A stretch of 64,000 nt of DNA, from the NCBI GenBank assembly GCA_964649825.1, contig CAZYQW010000147.1, forward strand, positions 79,125-143,124. Reading direction: 5' to 3'. Source of the DNA: CAZYQW01 sp964649825. Lineage in GTDB: Bacteria; Planctomycetota; B15-G4; JADJEK01. Below the pieces are notes generated by a model. The model did no database searches, was not told where the DNA came from, and was given only the letters and a program-made list of their open reading frames with translations. Positions within the stretch are counted from its first letter, which is position 1, and every line of letters starts with the position of its first letter. Position numbers and translations under genes: made by a program. Below are positions 45,577 through 55,084 of this stretch, piece by piece.

Positions 45577-46850
45577 ACGATGCAGCTCCGATCTTCCTGT
45601 TCGCGTCGTTCCTGCTCGGCGCGGCGATCGGGTCGTTCCTGAACGTCGTGATCTACCGCGTGCCGCGCGGCATGTCGGTCGCGAGCCCGAGCCGATCGTT
45701 CTGTCCCGCGTGCGCGCGCGCGATCCCGTGGACGCGGAACATCCCGATCCTCTCGTGGCTGATCCTGAACGGACGCTGCGCCGACTGCCACGCATCGATT
45801 CCGATCCGCTACTTGCTCGTCGAGCTGGCCGGCGCGTTCCTGTTCGCGGCCGTGGCCGCCACGCATCTGCCCGCGAGCGGATTGCTCGCCGAGCTGGGGT
45901 TCGTTCCGCTTCTGGTCGACTGGACGTTCGCGGGCCTCGTCCTCGCGATCGCCGTGATCGACTTCCAGCTCGCGCTCATCCCGGACCCGCTCACCGTGCC
46001 GTGGCTGCCGCTCGTGTGCGGCGCCGCCTGGTTCGACCCGCGGGTGTTGAAGGGGCACGCGCTCGATCCCGGCGTCGCGGGCGAACCCGCCGCCGCATGG
46101 GTCGGGCTGCTGGCGGGCGTCGCGATCGGCGCGTTCCCGGCGCTCTTGTTCGACTTCCTCGCGCGCCGGCGCGAGACGATCGACCCGGGCCGCGAGCCGG
46201 AGAGCGCGCTGCCGGCCGATGATGAGGAGTTCTCGATCTTCGCCGAAGCTCGATCGTTCCTGTTTCCTCTCCTCGTGCCGGTCGCCGTCGCGGGAGGACT
46301 CCTCGCGTGGCTCGCGCCTCGGCTCGGATTCCTCTCCACGCCGAGCGGAGGCGCATTGCTCGCGAGCGCGGCCGGCGCGGGGGCCGGCCTGCTATCGATC
46401 TACGTCGTTCGTTTCGTGTTCAGTGCGGTGTTTCGGCGCGAGGCGATGGGGCTCGGCGACGCCAAGTTCCTGGCCCTCGCCGGCGCGCTGTTCGGCGCCG
46501 AAGGCACTCTCCTCGTCTTCCTCGGCGCCAGCCTGCTCGGAGCCGCTCCCGCTCTGATCGGTTTGCTCGCGCGCGCGCCCTTCGCGACCGGCGGTCTCAT
46601 CGTCTCGACGCTCGTGCCGGTCTGGCTGCTTCCCTCCGCCGTGAGCTCGCTCGGTCCGACCGTGGCGATCTCGGTCTTGATGCCGATCCCGATCCTCGGC
46701 CTCCTCCTCTTCATGCGTTTCCTTCGCCAGGCGACGTTCCCCCGGACCGCCATGCCGTTCGGCCCGTTCCTCGCCGTCGCCGCCCTCGTCCTCCTGGTTG
46801 CGGCCGACCCCGTCTATCGGTTCGCGGCCGACTTCCTGGCTCGGACGTAG
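45573..46850 (+). CDS. pilD: Prepilin peptidase / N-methyltransferase
   Basis: The 425-residue product has an N-terminal methylase domain with a tetracysteine site (Cys44, Cys47, Cys69, Cys72) and the two aspartate-protease residues Asp130 (AVIDFQLALIPD) and Asp296 (MGLGDAKF), within eight or more membrane spans. It is longer than the usual 280-290 residues, mainly from a loop of about 90 residues (about 145-235) between the catalytic aspartates and extra C-terminal spans. It cleaves the Gly-Phe bond of the pilins encoded downstream. TTG start overlapping the lipoprotein stop. Confidence 0.92.
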   Translation: MNDAAPIFLFASFLLGAAIGSFLNVVIYRVPRGMSVASPSRSFCPACARAIPWTRNIPILSWLILNGRCADCHASIPIRYLLVELAGAFLFAAVAATHLPASGLLAELGFVPLLVDWTFAGLVLAIAVIDFQLALIPDPLTVPWLPLVCGAAWFDPRVLKGHALDPGVAGEPAAAWVGLLAGVAIGAFPALLFDFLARRRETIDPGREPESALPADDEEFSIFAEARSFLFPLLVPVAVAGGLLAWLAPRLGFLSTPSGGALLASAAGAGAGLLSIYVVRFVFSAVFRREAMGLGDAKFLALAGALFGAEGTLLVFLGASLLGAAPALIGLLARAPFATGGLIVSTLVPVWLLPSAVSSLGPTVAISVLMPIPILGLLLFMRFLRQATFPRTAMPFGPFLAVAALVLLVAADPVYRFAADFLART

Positions 46851-46986
46851 CGAAGCTGACTCCGCCGGTGCGCGTCCCGTGCCGGTGGCCGCGCACGAAT
46901 CCGAACTCTTCGGCTCCTCCCATGTGCCCTAGCGCGAAAACCGGCCTCTTCCTAAGATCGCTCGCTCTGCTTCAGGAGGATTGTTC

Positions 46987-49041
46987 ATGGCGAAGTATGG
47001 ATCCGCGGATATCCGCAACGTCGCCTTCGTGGGTGCCCCACACTCCGGCAAGACGACGCTTCTGGAGGTGATGCTCCATTCGATCGGGAGCATTCCGCGT
47101 CGGGGGCATGTTGCGGACGGCTCATCGTTCGTCGACTACGACGCTCTGGAGAAGGAGAAGAAGCACACCCTCTTCATGAAGGTCTTCCACGGATCGCACA
47201 AGAAGAAGGTCCTGAACCTGCTCGACAGTCCCGGGTACCCGGATTACGTGAGCGAAGCGATCGCGGCCATGAACGCCGTCGAGACCGTCGCGCTCAGCGT
47301 GAACGCGGCGGAAGGAGTCCAGTTCCACACGCAGCGCCTTTGGATCGAAGCGGAGCGGATCGGTCGCGGGAGGATCATCCTCGTGAACCGATGCGACGCG
47401 GAGGGGATCGATCCGGAGGCCGTGATCTCGTCGCTGCAGGATATCCTGGGCTCGATCTGCCAGCCGATCAACCTGCCGATCGCGCCCGGCAGCGGCATCT
47501 CCGGCGTCGTCGATCTCGTGAAGGGCCACGAAAGCGCTCCGGCCGAGATGAAGGAACTCGTGGCCTCGATGCGCGACCAGATGATCGAGGGGCTCGTCTC
47601 GACCGACGACGACGCGATGGAGGCGTACCTCGAAAGCGGCGAGGTCGCGATCGGCGAGCTCGCCCCCCTGATGCAGAAGGGGATCGCGAGCGGAGCGTTC
47701 GTGCCGATCCTGTTCACCGCGGCGGAGAAGAACGTGGGCGTCGCCGAGCTGCTCGACTTCCTGGCCGATGACGCGCCGTCACCGCTGTCCGGTCCGTTCT
47801 TCAAGGTCTCGGACGGAGCCGAGCTGACCGAGGACCTGCATGACTTGAACCCCGCCGAGCACGACGCATTCGCGGGCCGGGTCTTCAAGACGGTTTCCGA
47901 CCCGTACGTGGGTCGCCTCACGTTCCTGCGCGTCGTGACCGGCGAGATCCGCCCGGACGACCTCTACATGAACGTTCGGATCGGAAAACACGAGAAGATG
48001 CCGTCCGTGCTCCGATCGCAAGGCAAGGAGCACGAGAAGAGCGACGTCGGGATCGCGGGCGACATCGTCGTGGTCGCGAAGGCGGAGACGATCGAGACGA
48101 ACGACTCGCTCTGCGCGGAGAGGGCGCAGGTCACGTTCCCGCCGATGGTGATGCCGGTCCCGATGGTCGCCGTCGCGCTCCTCCCGAAGAACCGCGGCGA
48201 CGAGCAGAAGCTCTCAACGGGATTGAAGAAGCTGACCGGCGAGGATCCCACGTTCCGGACCGATCGCGACGAGCAGACGGGCGAGTTGATCGCGCACGGA
48301 GTGTCGCCGCTTCACCTGGAGACGCAGCTCCATCGCCTCGCCACGAACTTCAAGGTCGAGGTGGAGACGAAGATCCCGCGCGTCCCCATGCGCGAAACGG
48401 TCACCACGCCGTCCGAAGGGCATCACCGTCACAAGAAGCAGACGGGCGGTCGCGGCCAGTTCGCCGAGGTCTACCTGCGCGTGATTCCGCAGGAGCGAGG
48501 CGTCGGATTCGAGTTCGTCGACGCCACGTTCGGCGGCTCGGTGCCGAGGAACTACCTGCCCGCGATCGAGAAAGGCGTGATCGACCAGATGTCGAAGGGC
48601 GTCATCGCCGGCTACCCGGTGGTCGACGTCAGGGTCGAGGTCTACGACGGCAAGCACCACGACGTCGACTCGGACGAGCACTCGTTCAAGATCGCGGGCG
48701 CGCGCGCGTTCCGCGACGGCTTCGAGAAGGCGCGGCCGGTCCTCCTCGAGCCGGTCGTCATCCTCGAAGTCGCGGTGCCGAGCCGGTTCATGGGCGACAT
48801 CAACGGCGACCTGAACGGCCGCCGCGGCCGCATCGCCGGTATGGAAGCGATCGGAGAAACGCAGGTGATCAAGGCGCAGGTCCCGCTGAAGGAAGTCCAG
48901 ACGTACGCGGCCGACCTCCGCTCGATCACGCAGGGCGAGGGATCGTACTCGTTCGAGTTCTCGCACTATGACATCGTGCCGCACAAGATCCAGGACGACC
49001 TGGTGGCGTCGCACAAGGCGGGGTTCAAGGAAGAGGACTGA
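46987..49041 (+). CDS. EF-G paralogue (elongation factor G-like GTPase)
   Basis: The 684-residue product has all five EF-G domains. G motifs: GAPHSGKTT (16-24), DSPGYPD from 80, and NRCD (134-137) in place of NKxD. The switch I ERGITI block of true EF-G is replaced by EKEKKHTLFMKVFHG, so it belongs to the divergent FusA2-type paralogues that may not translocate. Domain IV retains GGRGQFAEVYLRVIP. AGGAGG lies seven bases before ATG 46987. Role unknown; ribosome release or stress functions are known for some paralogues. Confidence 0.85.
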   Translation: MAKYGSADIRNVAFVGAPHSGKTTLLEVMLHSIGSIPRRGHVADGSSFVDYDALEKEKKHTLFMKVFHGSHKKKVLNLLDSPGYPDYVSEAIAAMNAVETVALSVNAAEGVQFHTQRLWIEAERIGRGRIILVNRCDAEGIDPEAVISSLQDILGSICQPINLPIAPGSGISGVVDLVKGHESAPAEMKELVASMRDQMIEGLVSTDDDAMEAYLESGEVAIGELAPLMQKGIASGAFVPILFTAAEKNVGVAELLDFLADDAPSPLSGPFFKVSDGAELTEDLHDLNPAEHDAFAGRVFKTVSDPYVGRLTFLRVVTGEIRPDDLYMNVRIGKHEKMPSVLRSQGKEHEKSDVGIAGDIVVVAKAETIETNDSLCAERAQVTFPPMVMPVPMVAVALLPKNRGDEQKLSTGLKKLTGEDPTFRTDRDEQTGELIAHGVSPLHLETQLHRLATNFKVEVETKIPRVPMRETVTTPSEGHHRHKKQTGGRGQFAEVYLRVIPQERGVGFEFVDATFGGSVPRNYLPAIEKGVIDQMSKGVIAGYPVVDVRVEVYDGKHHDVDSDEHSFKIAGARAFRDGFEKARPVLLEPVVILEVAVPSRFMGDINGDLNGRRGRIAGMEAIGETQVIKAQVPLKEVQTYAADLRSITQGEGSYSFEFSHYDIVPHKIQDDLVASHKAGFKEED

Positions 49042-49575
49042 GGGGGATGCGACGCTTCGCGCGCGGCTTCTTCGCCCGCCGGGCGGGGAGGCGCCGCGCG
49101 CGGCGGCGTCGACCTGACGAGGCGGCGGTTCCGCGGTGGCGGGTGGGGTGCCGGGCGCCGCCCGCCGTACGGCGCGCTCGACGGGGAACTCGTCGCCCGA
49201 CGCGGGGCCGTCGGTGGCTCCCGGTCTCGGAGACGTCGGAACGCGATCTCTCGTGATCCGCCGGGGACGAAGGAGGCGGGGTCGCCGGGAAACGGTGCGG
49301 CGAGCCTTCCCGAGCGTATCCCCCACGGGGCGCGCGCGTTGGCCCGGGCGAGGGAGTCCCAGCGACCGCCGAGGTCGAGCGGCACCGCGCGTCCGTCCGT
49401 CCGTCCGTCCGTCGGCCGGGCGAGCGCGTACGCCGAGGACGACTCCGAACCCGACGATCGGCCCGTACGCCTTGGCACCGGGGGAGGAGACGGCAAGTTC
49501 GGCTCAACTGCGCGAACTGCCGTCGCCGATAAGGAACCACCTCCGTTCCTCGTTGCCAAAGCGGGAGCCTGACGC
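49042..49575 (+). other. Gene-free 534-bp GC-rich spacer before pilT
   Basis: No supported gene was seen; the open frames are arginine-rich and lack ribosome sites. It contains a GTCC tetranucleotide run (about 49389-49413) and, close to pilT, a small stem (AGGAAC/GTTCCT around 49533-49553). A promoter for pilTBC is likely here but could not be picked out. Confidence 0.5.
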
Positions 49576-50640
49576 ATGGTCCAGATGCAGGAGCTGCTGG
49601 AGCAGCTCGTGGATCGAAACGGGTCCGACCTTCACATCAGCGCCGGTGCACCGCCGAAGATCCGCGTCTCCGGGAACCTGGTGTCGCTCGACTACGACGT
49701 GATGGGGCCGGAGGAGACGAAGAAGCTCGTCTACTCGATTCTCACGACCGACCAAGTCGCCAAGTTCGAGCGGACGCTCGAGCTCGATTTCTCGTTCGGT
49801 ATCCGCGACCTCGGCCGATTCCGTACCAACGTGCTGATGCAGCGCGGCGCGGTCGGCGCGGTGCTTCGCGTGATCCCGTACCGCGTGATGGGGTTCGACG
49901 AGCTCGGCCTGCCGCGCAAGACCTGCGAGAGCCTCTGCAACCTGCCGCGAGGACTGATCCTCGTCACCGGAGCGACGGGCTCGGGGAAGTCGACGACGCT
50001 CGCCGCGATGATCGACCACATCAACGATCACCGTCCGTGCCATATCGTGACGATCGAGGACCCGATCGAGTTCCTCCACGCGAACAAGACCGCGTTGATC
50101 AATCAGCGCGAGGTCGGCTCCGACACGCTCGGGTTCGGGAGCTCTCTTCGCTCCGTCCTGCGTCAGGACCCGGACGTGGTCCTCATCGGCGAGATGCGCG
50201 ACCTCGAGACGATCGAGGCGGCGCTGATGCTCTCGGAGACGGGCCACCTGACGTTCGGCACGCTCCACACCTCCGACGCGGTGCAGACGGTGAACCGCAT
50301 CATCGACGTCTTCCCGCATCATCAGCAGCAGCAGATTCGCACCCAGCTCTCGTTCAGCCTTCAGGCGGTCTTCTGCCAACAGCTCCTCCCGCTCGCGATC
50401 GGCAAGGGTCGCGCGATGGCGTCGGAGGTGTTGATCGTCAACACGCCGGTGCGCGCGCTCATCCGCGACGACAAGGCGCACCAGATCTACTCCATCATCC
50501 AGACGAGCAAGAAGATCGGCATGCAGACGATGAACGCCTCGCTGGCCGAGCTCGCGCTCGCGAATCGGATCACGTCGGAGGACGCACTGGCGCGATCGTC
50601 CGATCCCGAGGAGCTCAGGCGCCTGATCCACAAGGTGTGA
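49576..50640 (+). CDS. pilT: Type IV pilus retraction ATPase PilT
   Basis: The 354-residue product is canonical PilT: Walker A GATGSGKST (132-140), Asp box, Walker B VVLIGEMRDLET, His box GTLHTSDAVQTVNRIIDVF and the C-terminal AIRE-like helix region (LRRLIHKV). A hexameric motor that depolymerises pili for twitching. It starts the pilT-pilB-pilC series. Confidence 0.95.
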   Translation: MVQMQELLEQLVDRNGSDLHISAGAPPKIRVSGNLVSLDYDVMGPEETKKLVYSILTTDQVAKFERTLELDFSFGIRDLGRFRTNVLMQRGAVGAVLRVIPYRVMGFDELGLPRKTCESLCNLPRGLILVTGATGSGKSTTLAAMIDHINDHRPCHIVTIEDPIEFLHANKTALINQREVGSDTLGFGSSLRSVLRQDPDVVLIGEMRDLETIEAALMLSETGHLTFGTLHTSDAVQTVNRIIDVFPHHQQQQIRTQLSFSLQAVFCQQLLPLAIGKGRAMASEVLIVNTPVRALIRDDKAHQIYSIIQTSKKIGMQTMNASLAELALANRITSEDALARSSDPEELRRLIHKV

Positions 50641-50644
50641 TTCC

Positions 50645-52354
50645 GTGGTCACGACTTTCGACAAGCGACTCGCGCAGACCGTGAAGCGGTCGGGGGAGAT
50701 CGAGCAGGCCGCGCTGGACGACGCCATCGCCGCGGCGGAGCGCGACAGGAAGCCGCTGTTCGACGTCCTGGTTCGCGGCAACCTCGTCGAGGAGAAGAAC
50801 CTCCTCGGCATCGTGGCGATCGAGACCGGCCTCTCGCCGATCGACATGGATCGCGTCTCGCTCGGTCGGGAGTACCTCGAGCTGATCCCGCAGGCGACCG
50901 CCGAGACGCACAAGGTCTTCCCGATCGCGAAGATCGGAACCACTCTGACCGTCGCGATCGTCGACCCGTTCGACGTCGTCGAGCTCGACCACCTTAGCCT
51001 GCTGCTGAAGTGCGACCTACGCACCGTGCTCGCCTCCGAGCGTGCGATGACGTCGGCGATCCGCCGGCTCTACGCCGGCGATGCTCGCGAGCTCGAAGCG
51101 TTGATGGGGGACGCGGGCGACGAGATCGAGCTGAAGACCGACTCCCAGGTCGACGACGACGTCGACCTCTCCGACGTCAGCGGCGAGACATCCCCCGTCA
51201 TCAAGCTGACGAACACGTTGATCGCGAACGCAGTCCGCGACGGGGCGTCGGACATCCACATCGAGCCGTTCGAGAACAAGCTCCGCGTGCGCTACCGCCA
51301 GGACGGAGTGCTGCGCGAGGTCCTGAACCCGCCCCGCCAGCTCGCGGGATCGATCGCGTCGCGAATCAAGATCATGTCTGGTCTCGACATCGCCGAGAAG
51401 CGCAAGCCGCAGGACGGCAAGTTCCAGGTGAAGCTCGACGGTCGCGCCGTCGACTTTCGCGTCTCGACGCTCCCCGTCGTCCACGGCGAGAAGATCGTGA
51501 TGCGCGTCCTCGACAACTCGAACCTGGCGAAGTCGCTCGACACGCTCGGCTTCGAGACGAAGAACCTCGAGGACTTCCGCAAGGCGATCGCCGCGCCGTA
51601 CGGGATGATCCTGATCACCGGACCGACCGGATCGGGCAAGTCGACCACGCTCTATTCATCGGTGCGAGAGCTCTACTCGGACGAGATCAACTTCATCACC
51701 GTCGAAGACCCGGTCGAGTACCAGCTCGACGGGATCAACCAGGTCCCGGTCAACCCGAAGCGCGGCGTGACGTTCGCCTCGGCTCTGCGATCGATCCTGC
51801 GCCAGGACCCGGACACCATCCTGATCGGCGAGATCCGCGACGCGGAGACGATCGAGATCGCGGTGAAGGCCGCGCTCACGGGTCACCTCGTCCTCTCGAC
51901 GCTGCACACGAACGACGCCCCCGGCGCGATCTCCCGAATGGTCGACATGGGGCTGGACCCGTTCCTCGTCGCGACGTCGGTCGTGCTCGTGGCGGCGCAG
52001 CGCCTCTGCCGCAAACTGTGCACGCACTGCCGCGAGCTGGTGAAGATCCCGCCGGAGCGGTTGATCGCGCTCGGGTTCAAGCCCGAGGAGGCCGACGGCG
52101 CCACCCTGTTCGGCGCCAAGGGCTGCAATCGCTGCAACCAGGGCTACCGCGGGCGCTTCGCGATCCTCGAGACGTTGCCCATAACGGACGGCATCAAGTC
52201 GATGATCCTCGAGGGCAAGTCCGCGATCGAGATCAAGAAGCAAGGCATGAGGGACGGGATGGTGACGCTCCGGCGCTCCGCGATCCTCAACTCGTTGCGT
52301 GGCAACACCTCCGTGGAGGAGATGTTGCGCGTGACGATGGCCGACGACACCTGA
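50645..52354 (+). CDS. pilB: Type IV pilus extension ATPase PilB
   Basis: The 569-residue product has the N-terminal GspE/MshEN domain (about 1-150), N2 domain (SDIHIEPFENKLRVRYRQDG), Walker A GPTGSGKST from 326, Walker B ILIGEIRDAET, and the tetracysteine zinc site (CRKLCTHC and CNRC). It powers pilin polymerisation. GTG start four bases after the pilT stop. Confidence 0.95.
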   Translation: MVTTFDKRLAQTVKRSGEIEQAALDDAIAAAERDRKPLFDVLVRGNLVEEKNLLGIVAIETGLSPIDMDRVSLGREYLELIPQATAETHKVFPIAKIGTTLTVAIVDPFDVVELDHLSLLLKCDLRTVLASERAMTSAIRRLYAGDARELEALMGDAGDEIELKTDSQVDDDVDLSDVSGETSPVIKLTNTLIANAVRDGASDIHIEPFENKLRVRYRQDGVLREVLNPPRQLAGSIASRIKIMSGLDIAEKRKPQDGKFQVKLDGRAVDFRVSTLPVVHGEKIVMRVLDNSNLAKSLDTLGFETKNLEDFRKAIAAPYGMILITGPTGSGKSTTLYSSVRELYSDEINFITVEDPVEYQLDGINQVPVNPKRGVTFASALRSILRQDPDTILIGEIRDAETIEIAVKAALTGHLVLSTLHTNDAPGAISRMVDMGLDPFLVATSVVLVAAQRLCRKLCTHCRELVKIPPERLIALGFKPEEADGATLFGAKGCNRCNQGYRGRFAILETLPITDGIKSMILEGKSAIEIKKQGMRDGMVTLRRSAILNSLRGNTSVEEMLRVTMADDT

Positions 52355-52391
52355 CCGTCGAACAAGAACGGAGACCGAAGGACGGCAATCG

Positions 52392-53615
52392 ATGAAGAAC
52401 TACAAGTACTCGGCGAAGAACGCGGACGGTCGAACGGTCACTGGAACGTTGACCGCGGGAGGCAAGGATGAGGTGGTGGGCGAGCTGCGCAAGCGCAACC
52501 TGACCATCCTCGGGGTGAAGGAGGTGTCGAGCCCGCTGCGCGCGATATCGCGCAGGGCGGTGCGACCGGGTCCACCGCGCAAGAAGGACGAGCTCGTCGT
52601 CTTCACGCGCCAGCTCGCCACGATGATCACGTCGGGCATCACGCTGCTCGAGGCGCTCGAGATCCTCGTGGAGCAGGCCGAGTCGCCGGCGTTCGCCGCC
52701 GCGCTGCGCCAGTCGGTCGATGACGTCCGGCAAGGCTCCGACCTGTCCCGTGCGCTCGGCCGGCACCCGCGGGTGTTCAACGAGCTCTACATCAACATGG
52801 TGAAGGCCGGCGAGGTCTCCGGTCAGATCGATGAGATCCTCGTCCGGCTCGCCGACTACATGGAAGCGGCCGCGAAGCTGAAGCGCGAGATCAAGGCGGC
52901 GATGACGTATCCGGTCATCTCGCTCGTGCTCGTGCTCGGCATCACGGCGTTCCTCATGGTCGGGATCGTCCCGCAGTTCAAACCGATCTTCGAGTCGCTC
53001 GAGATCGACCTGCCGGGCCTGACCCAGTTCGTCCTGCATCTGTCGGACCTCGTCCGCAACCACGGGCTCCTCGTGCTCGGCGGCCTGTTCGCCTTCGTCA
53101 CGTTCGTGGTCATGCTGAAGAGGAGCGAGAAGGGCGCCTACGCCTGGGACGCCTTCGTGCTGAAGGTCCCGGTCTTCGGAACCCTGTTCCGCAAGGTCGC
53201 CCTGGCCCGCTTCTCGCGCACGTTCGCCACGCTGATCAAGTCCGGCGTGCCGATCCTCGGCTGTCTCGAGATCGTGTCGGAGACGGCGGGCAACAAAGTC
53301 GTGTCGAGGGCCGTAAACGGCGCCCGAGAGAACGTTCGTCAGGGACAGACTTTGTCCGAGCCGCTGTCGCACAGTCCGGTGTTCCCGCCGATGGTGACGC
53401 GCATGATCTCGATCGGTGAGAAGTCCGGCGCCCTCGAGCACCTGCTCGAGAAGATCGCGGAGTTCTACGACGAGCAGGTCTCCGCCCAAGTGAAGTCGCT
53501 CACGTCCCTGATCGAGCCGCTTCTGATCGCGGTCATGGGCTTCTTCGTCGGCACGATCGTGCTCGCCGTCTTCCTGCCGATCTTCAAGATCCAGGAGAAG
53601 CTCGCGGGTGGTTGA
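52392..53615 (+). CDS. pilC: Type IV pilus platform protein PilC
   Basis: The 407-residue product has two GspF repeats (FTRQLATMITSGITLLEALEIL and FSRTFATLIKSGVPILGCLEIV), each followed by membrane helices near 165-190, 215-235 and 375-400. It is the inner-membrane platform on which PilB and PilT act. Its end overlaps the TPR gene by 8 bp. Confidence 0.95.
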   Translation: MKNYKYSAKNADGRTVTGTLTAGGKDEVVGELRKRNLTILGVKEVSSPLRAISRRAVRPGPPRKKDELVVFTRQLATMITSGITLLEALEILVEQAESPAFAAALRQSVDDVRQGSDLSRALGRHPRVFNELYINMVKAGEVSGQIDEILVRLADYMEAAAKLKREIKAAMTYPVISLVLVLGITAFLMVGIVPQFKPIFESLEIDLPGLTQFVLHLSDLVRNHGLLVLGGLFAFVTFVVMLKRSEKGAYAWDAFVLKVPVFGTLFRKVALARFSRTFATLIKSGVPILGCLEIVSETAGNKVVSRAVNGARENVRQGQTLSEPLSHSPVFPPMVTRMISIGEKSGALEHLLEKIAEFYDEQVSAQVKSLTSLIEPLLIAVMGFFVGTIVLAVFLPIFKIQEKLAGG

Positions 53616-54246
53616 TCGCACGTCATCGACGGGGCGCGACGTGACGCGGTGGGTGGTCTGGTCCGCGGCGGTCCTGCTCGGATCGGGCCTCCTCTTCGGC
53701 GGGTTCGTCTACCGTCCGGCGCCGCCGATCCCGTCCCTCATCCAGAACGCATCGCTGCTCGTGCAGATGGGGATGATGGACGAGGCGGCACGGTCGCTCG
53801 ATGACGTGTTCCGGCGGGAGCCGGACGAGCCGTACGCGCATCTGTTGATGGCGATCGTCGAGGAGTCGCGCGCGAACTACCGCGGCGCGTTGCGCCACTA
53901 CGAGGCCGGGCTCCCCGCGATCGAGGCATCGGATCAGCCGAACGCGCGGGTCGAGTTCCGCGTCGCGACCGCTCTGCTGCGGCTCGCGGGCGGCGACTTC
54001 GAGGGCGCGGAGCGCGATGCGGTCGCGATCGAGGCGGGACAGCCCCGCGTCGCGGCCGGAATCCTGATTCGAGCCTTCAGTCGATTGGGCCGCGGTGTCG
54101 ATACAGATTTTCGACAAGAACTCGAGCGGGCGTACCTCGCGGACCCGTTGGACCCGATCTTCCGGATCGGGTCGGGGTTTCTCACGGAAGCGATTCCATG
54201 GGCGCCCGCGTTCTGTCACGTCCGTCCGTCAGGGCGCGTGCTCTGA
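53608..54246 (+). CDS. Membrane-anchored TPR protein in pilus cluster
   Basis: The 212-residue product has one N-terminal transmembrane helix (about 15-36) and two or three TPR-like helical pairs (NASLLVQMGMMDEAARSLDDV; LRLAGGDFEGAERDAVAIEA). GTG start inside the pilC end suggests coupling. In position it resembles PilF/PilW-like accessory proteins but has no lipobox; function is inferred. Confidence 0.6.
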   Translation: MVDRTSSTGRDVTRWVVWSAAVLLGSGLLFGGFVYRPAPPIPSLIQNASLLVQMGMMDEAARSLDDVFRREPDEPYAHLLMAIVEESRANYRGALRHYEAGLPAIEASDQPNARVEFRVATALLRLAGGDFEGAERDAVAIEAGQPRVAAGILIRAFSRLGRGVDTDFRQELERAYLADPLDPIFRIGSGFLTEAIPWAPAFCHVRPSGRVL

Positions 54247-54325
54247 CGTTCACAATGAAAGCAAACCCGATCGAAGCGCACCCGGCGTCGGTCGCGGTCA
54301 CAATCCGGGAGAGTTTCCAGCACCC

Positions 54326-54994
54326 ATGAAGACCAACAAGGGTTTCACCCTCATCGAGCTGATGATCGTCGTCGCGATCATCGCCATCATCGCCTCGATC
54401 GCCATTCCGAACCTGCTCTCGGCGCGCTTGAACGCCAATGAGTCGGCCGCGATCGCGACGCTCCGCAACATCGTGTCGGCCCAGGCGCAGATCCAGGCGC
54501 AGGCCGCGATCGACGTCGACGCGGACGGAATCGGCGAGCACGGTTTCTTCGCCGAGATGGCCGGCACGGTCCCGCTCCGCGGGTCCGGTCTGACCCTCAA
54601 CCCGACCGTTCTGTCGACCGCCCTCGGTACCGTCAACGCGAGCAACGTCCAGAAGGCCGGCTACCTCTTCACGATGTACCTCCCGGCGGCGAACGGCGCT
54701 CCGACGCGCGAGGCGGCGGCGGGCGGCGACCCGGGCGGTCTCGACGACAACCTCGCCGAGAATACGTGGTGCACCTACGCGTGGCCGGTCAACACCGGAA
54801 ACACGGGTAACCGCGCGTTCATGGTGAACCAGAGCGGCGACATGATCCAGACCAACCAGGCCGTCCTGCAGTACTCGGGAACGACGTCGGAGCCGGCCGG
54901 CGACGCGGCGTTCACCCTCGCGGGCGACATCACCAGCAACCTCTCGATCGGCGCGGCGGGCCAGGATGGCAACACCTGGGTCAGCGTGAACTGA
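54326..54994 (+). CDS. pilA: Type IV major-type pilin (first copy)
   Basis: The 222-residue product has a five-residue leader ending KG, then the class III signal FTLIELMIVVAIIAIIASI with Glu5 of the mature chain. The C-terminal globular domain starts with NANESAAIATLRNIVSAQAQ, a pattern seen in a DUF-type pilin family, and ends WVSVN. Substrate of the prepilin peptidase encoded upstream. A GGGAGAG lies 13-19 bases before the ATG. Confidence 0.92.
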   Translation: MKTNKGFTLIELMIVVAIIAIIASIAIPNLLSARLNANESAAIATLRNIVSAQAQIQAQAAIDVDADGIGEHGFFAEMAGTVPLRGSGLTLNPTVLSTALGTVNASNVQKAGYLFTMYLPAANGAPTREAAAGGDPGGLDDNLAENTWCTYAWPVNTGNTGNRAFMVNQSGDMIQTNQAVLQYSGTTSEPAGDAAFTLAGDITSNLSIGAAGQDGNTWVSVN

Positions 54995-55028
54995 TCCGTC
55001 TTGGGCCATGAGGTCCAGCGGAATCTCG

Positions 55029-55068
55029 CGAGGTCCCGGCAAGCCTGCCTGGGGCCTCGTTTTCGTTT
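55029..55068 (+). terminator. Rho-independent terminator between the two pilin genes
   Basis: A GC-rich stem (55029-55041 with 55046-55059, one bulge) is followed by a T-rich tract TTTTCGTTT (55060-55068). It lies 35 bp after the first pilin and 16 bp before the second, so it would reduce read-through to the second. Confidence 0.75.
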
Positions 55069-55084
55069 GTCAGAGAGCGGACCA

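Noticed and set aside
49389..49413. GTCC tandem run considered as CRISPR or phase-variation tract
   Set aside because: It is a plain tetranucleotide run with no spacers, and lies in no supported gene.
54247..54325. Sigma-54 promoter expected upstream of the first pilin
   Set aside because: No GG-N10-GC pair with a TGGCAC/TTGC context was found in this stretch, although rpoN is present.
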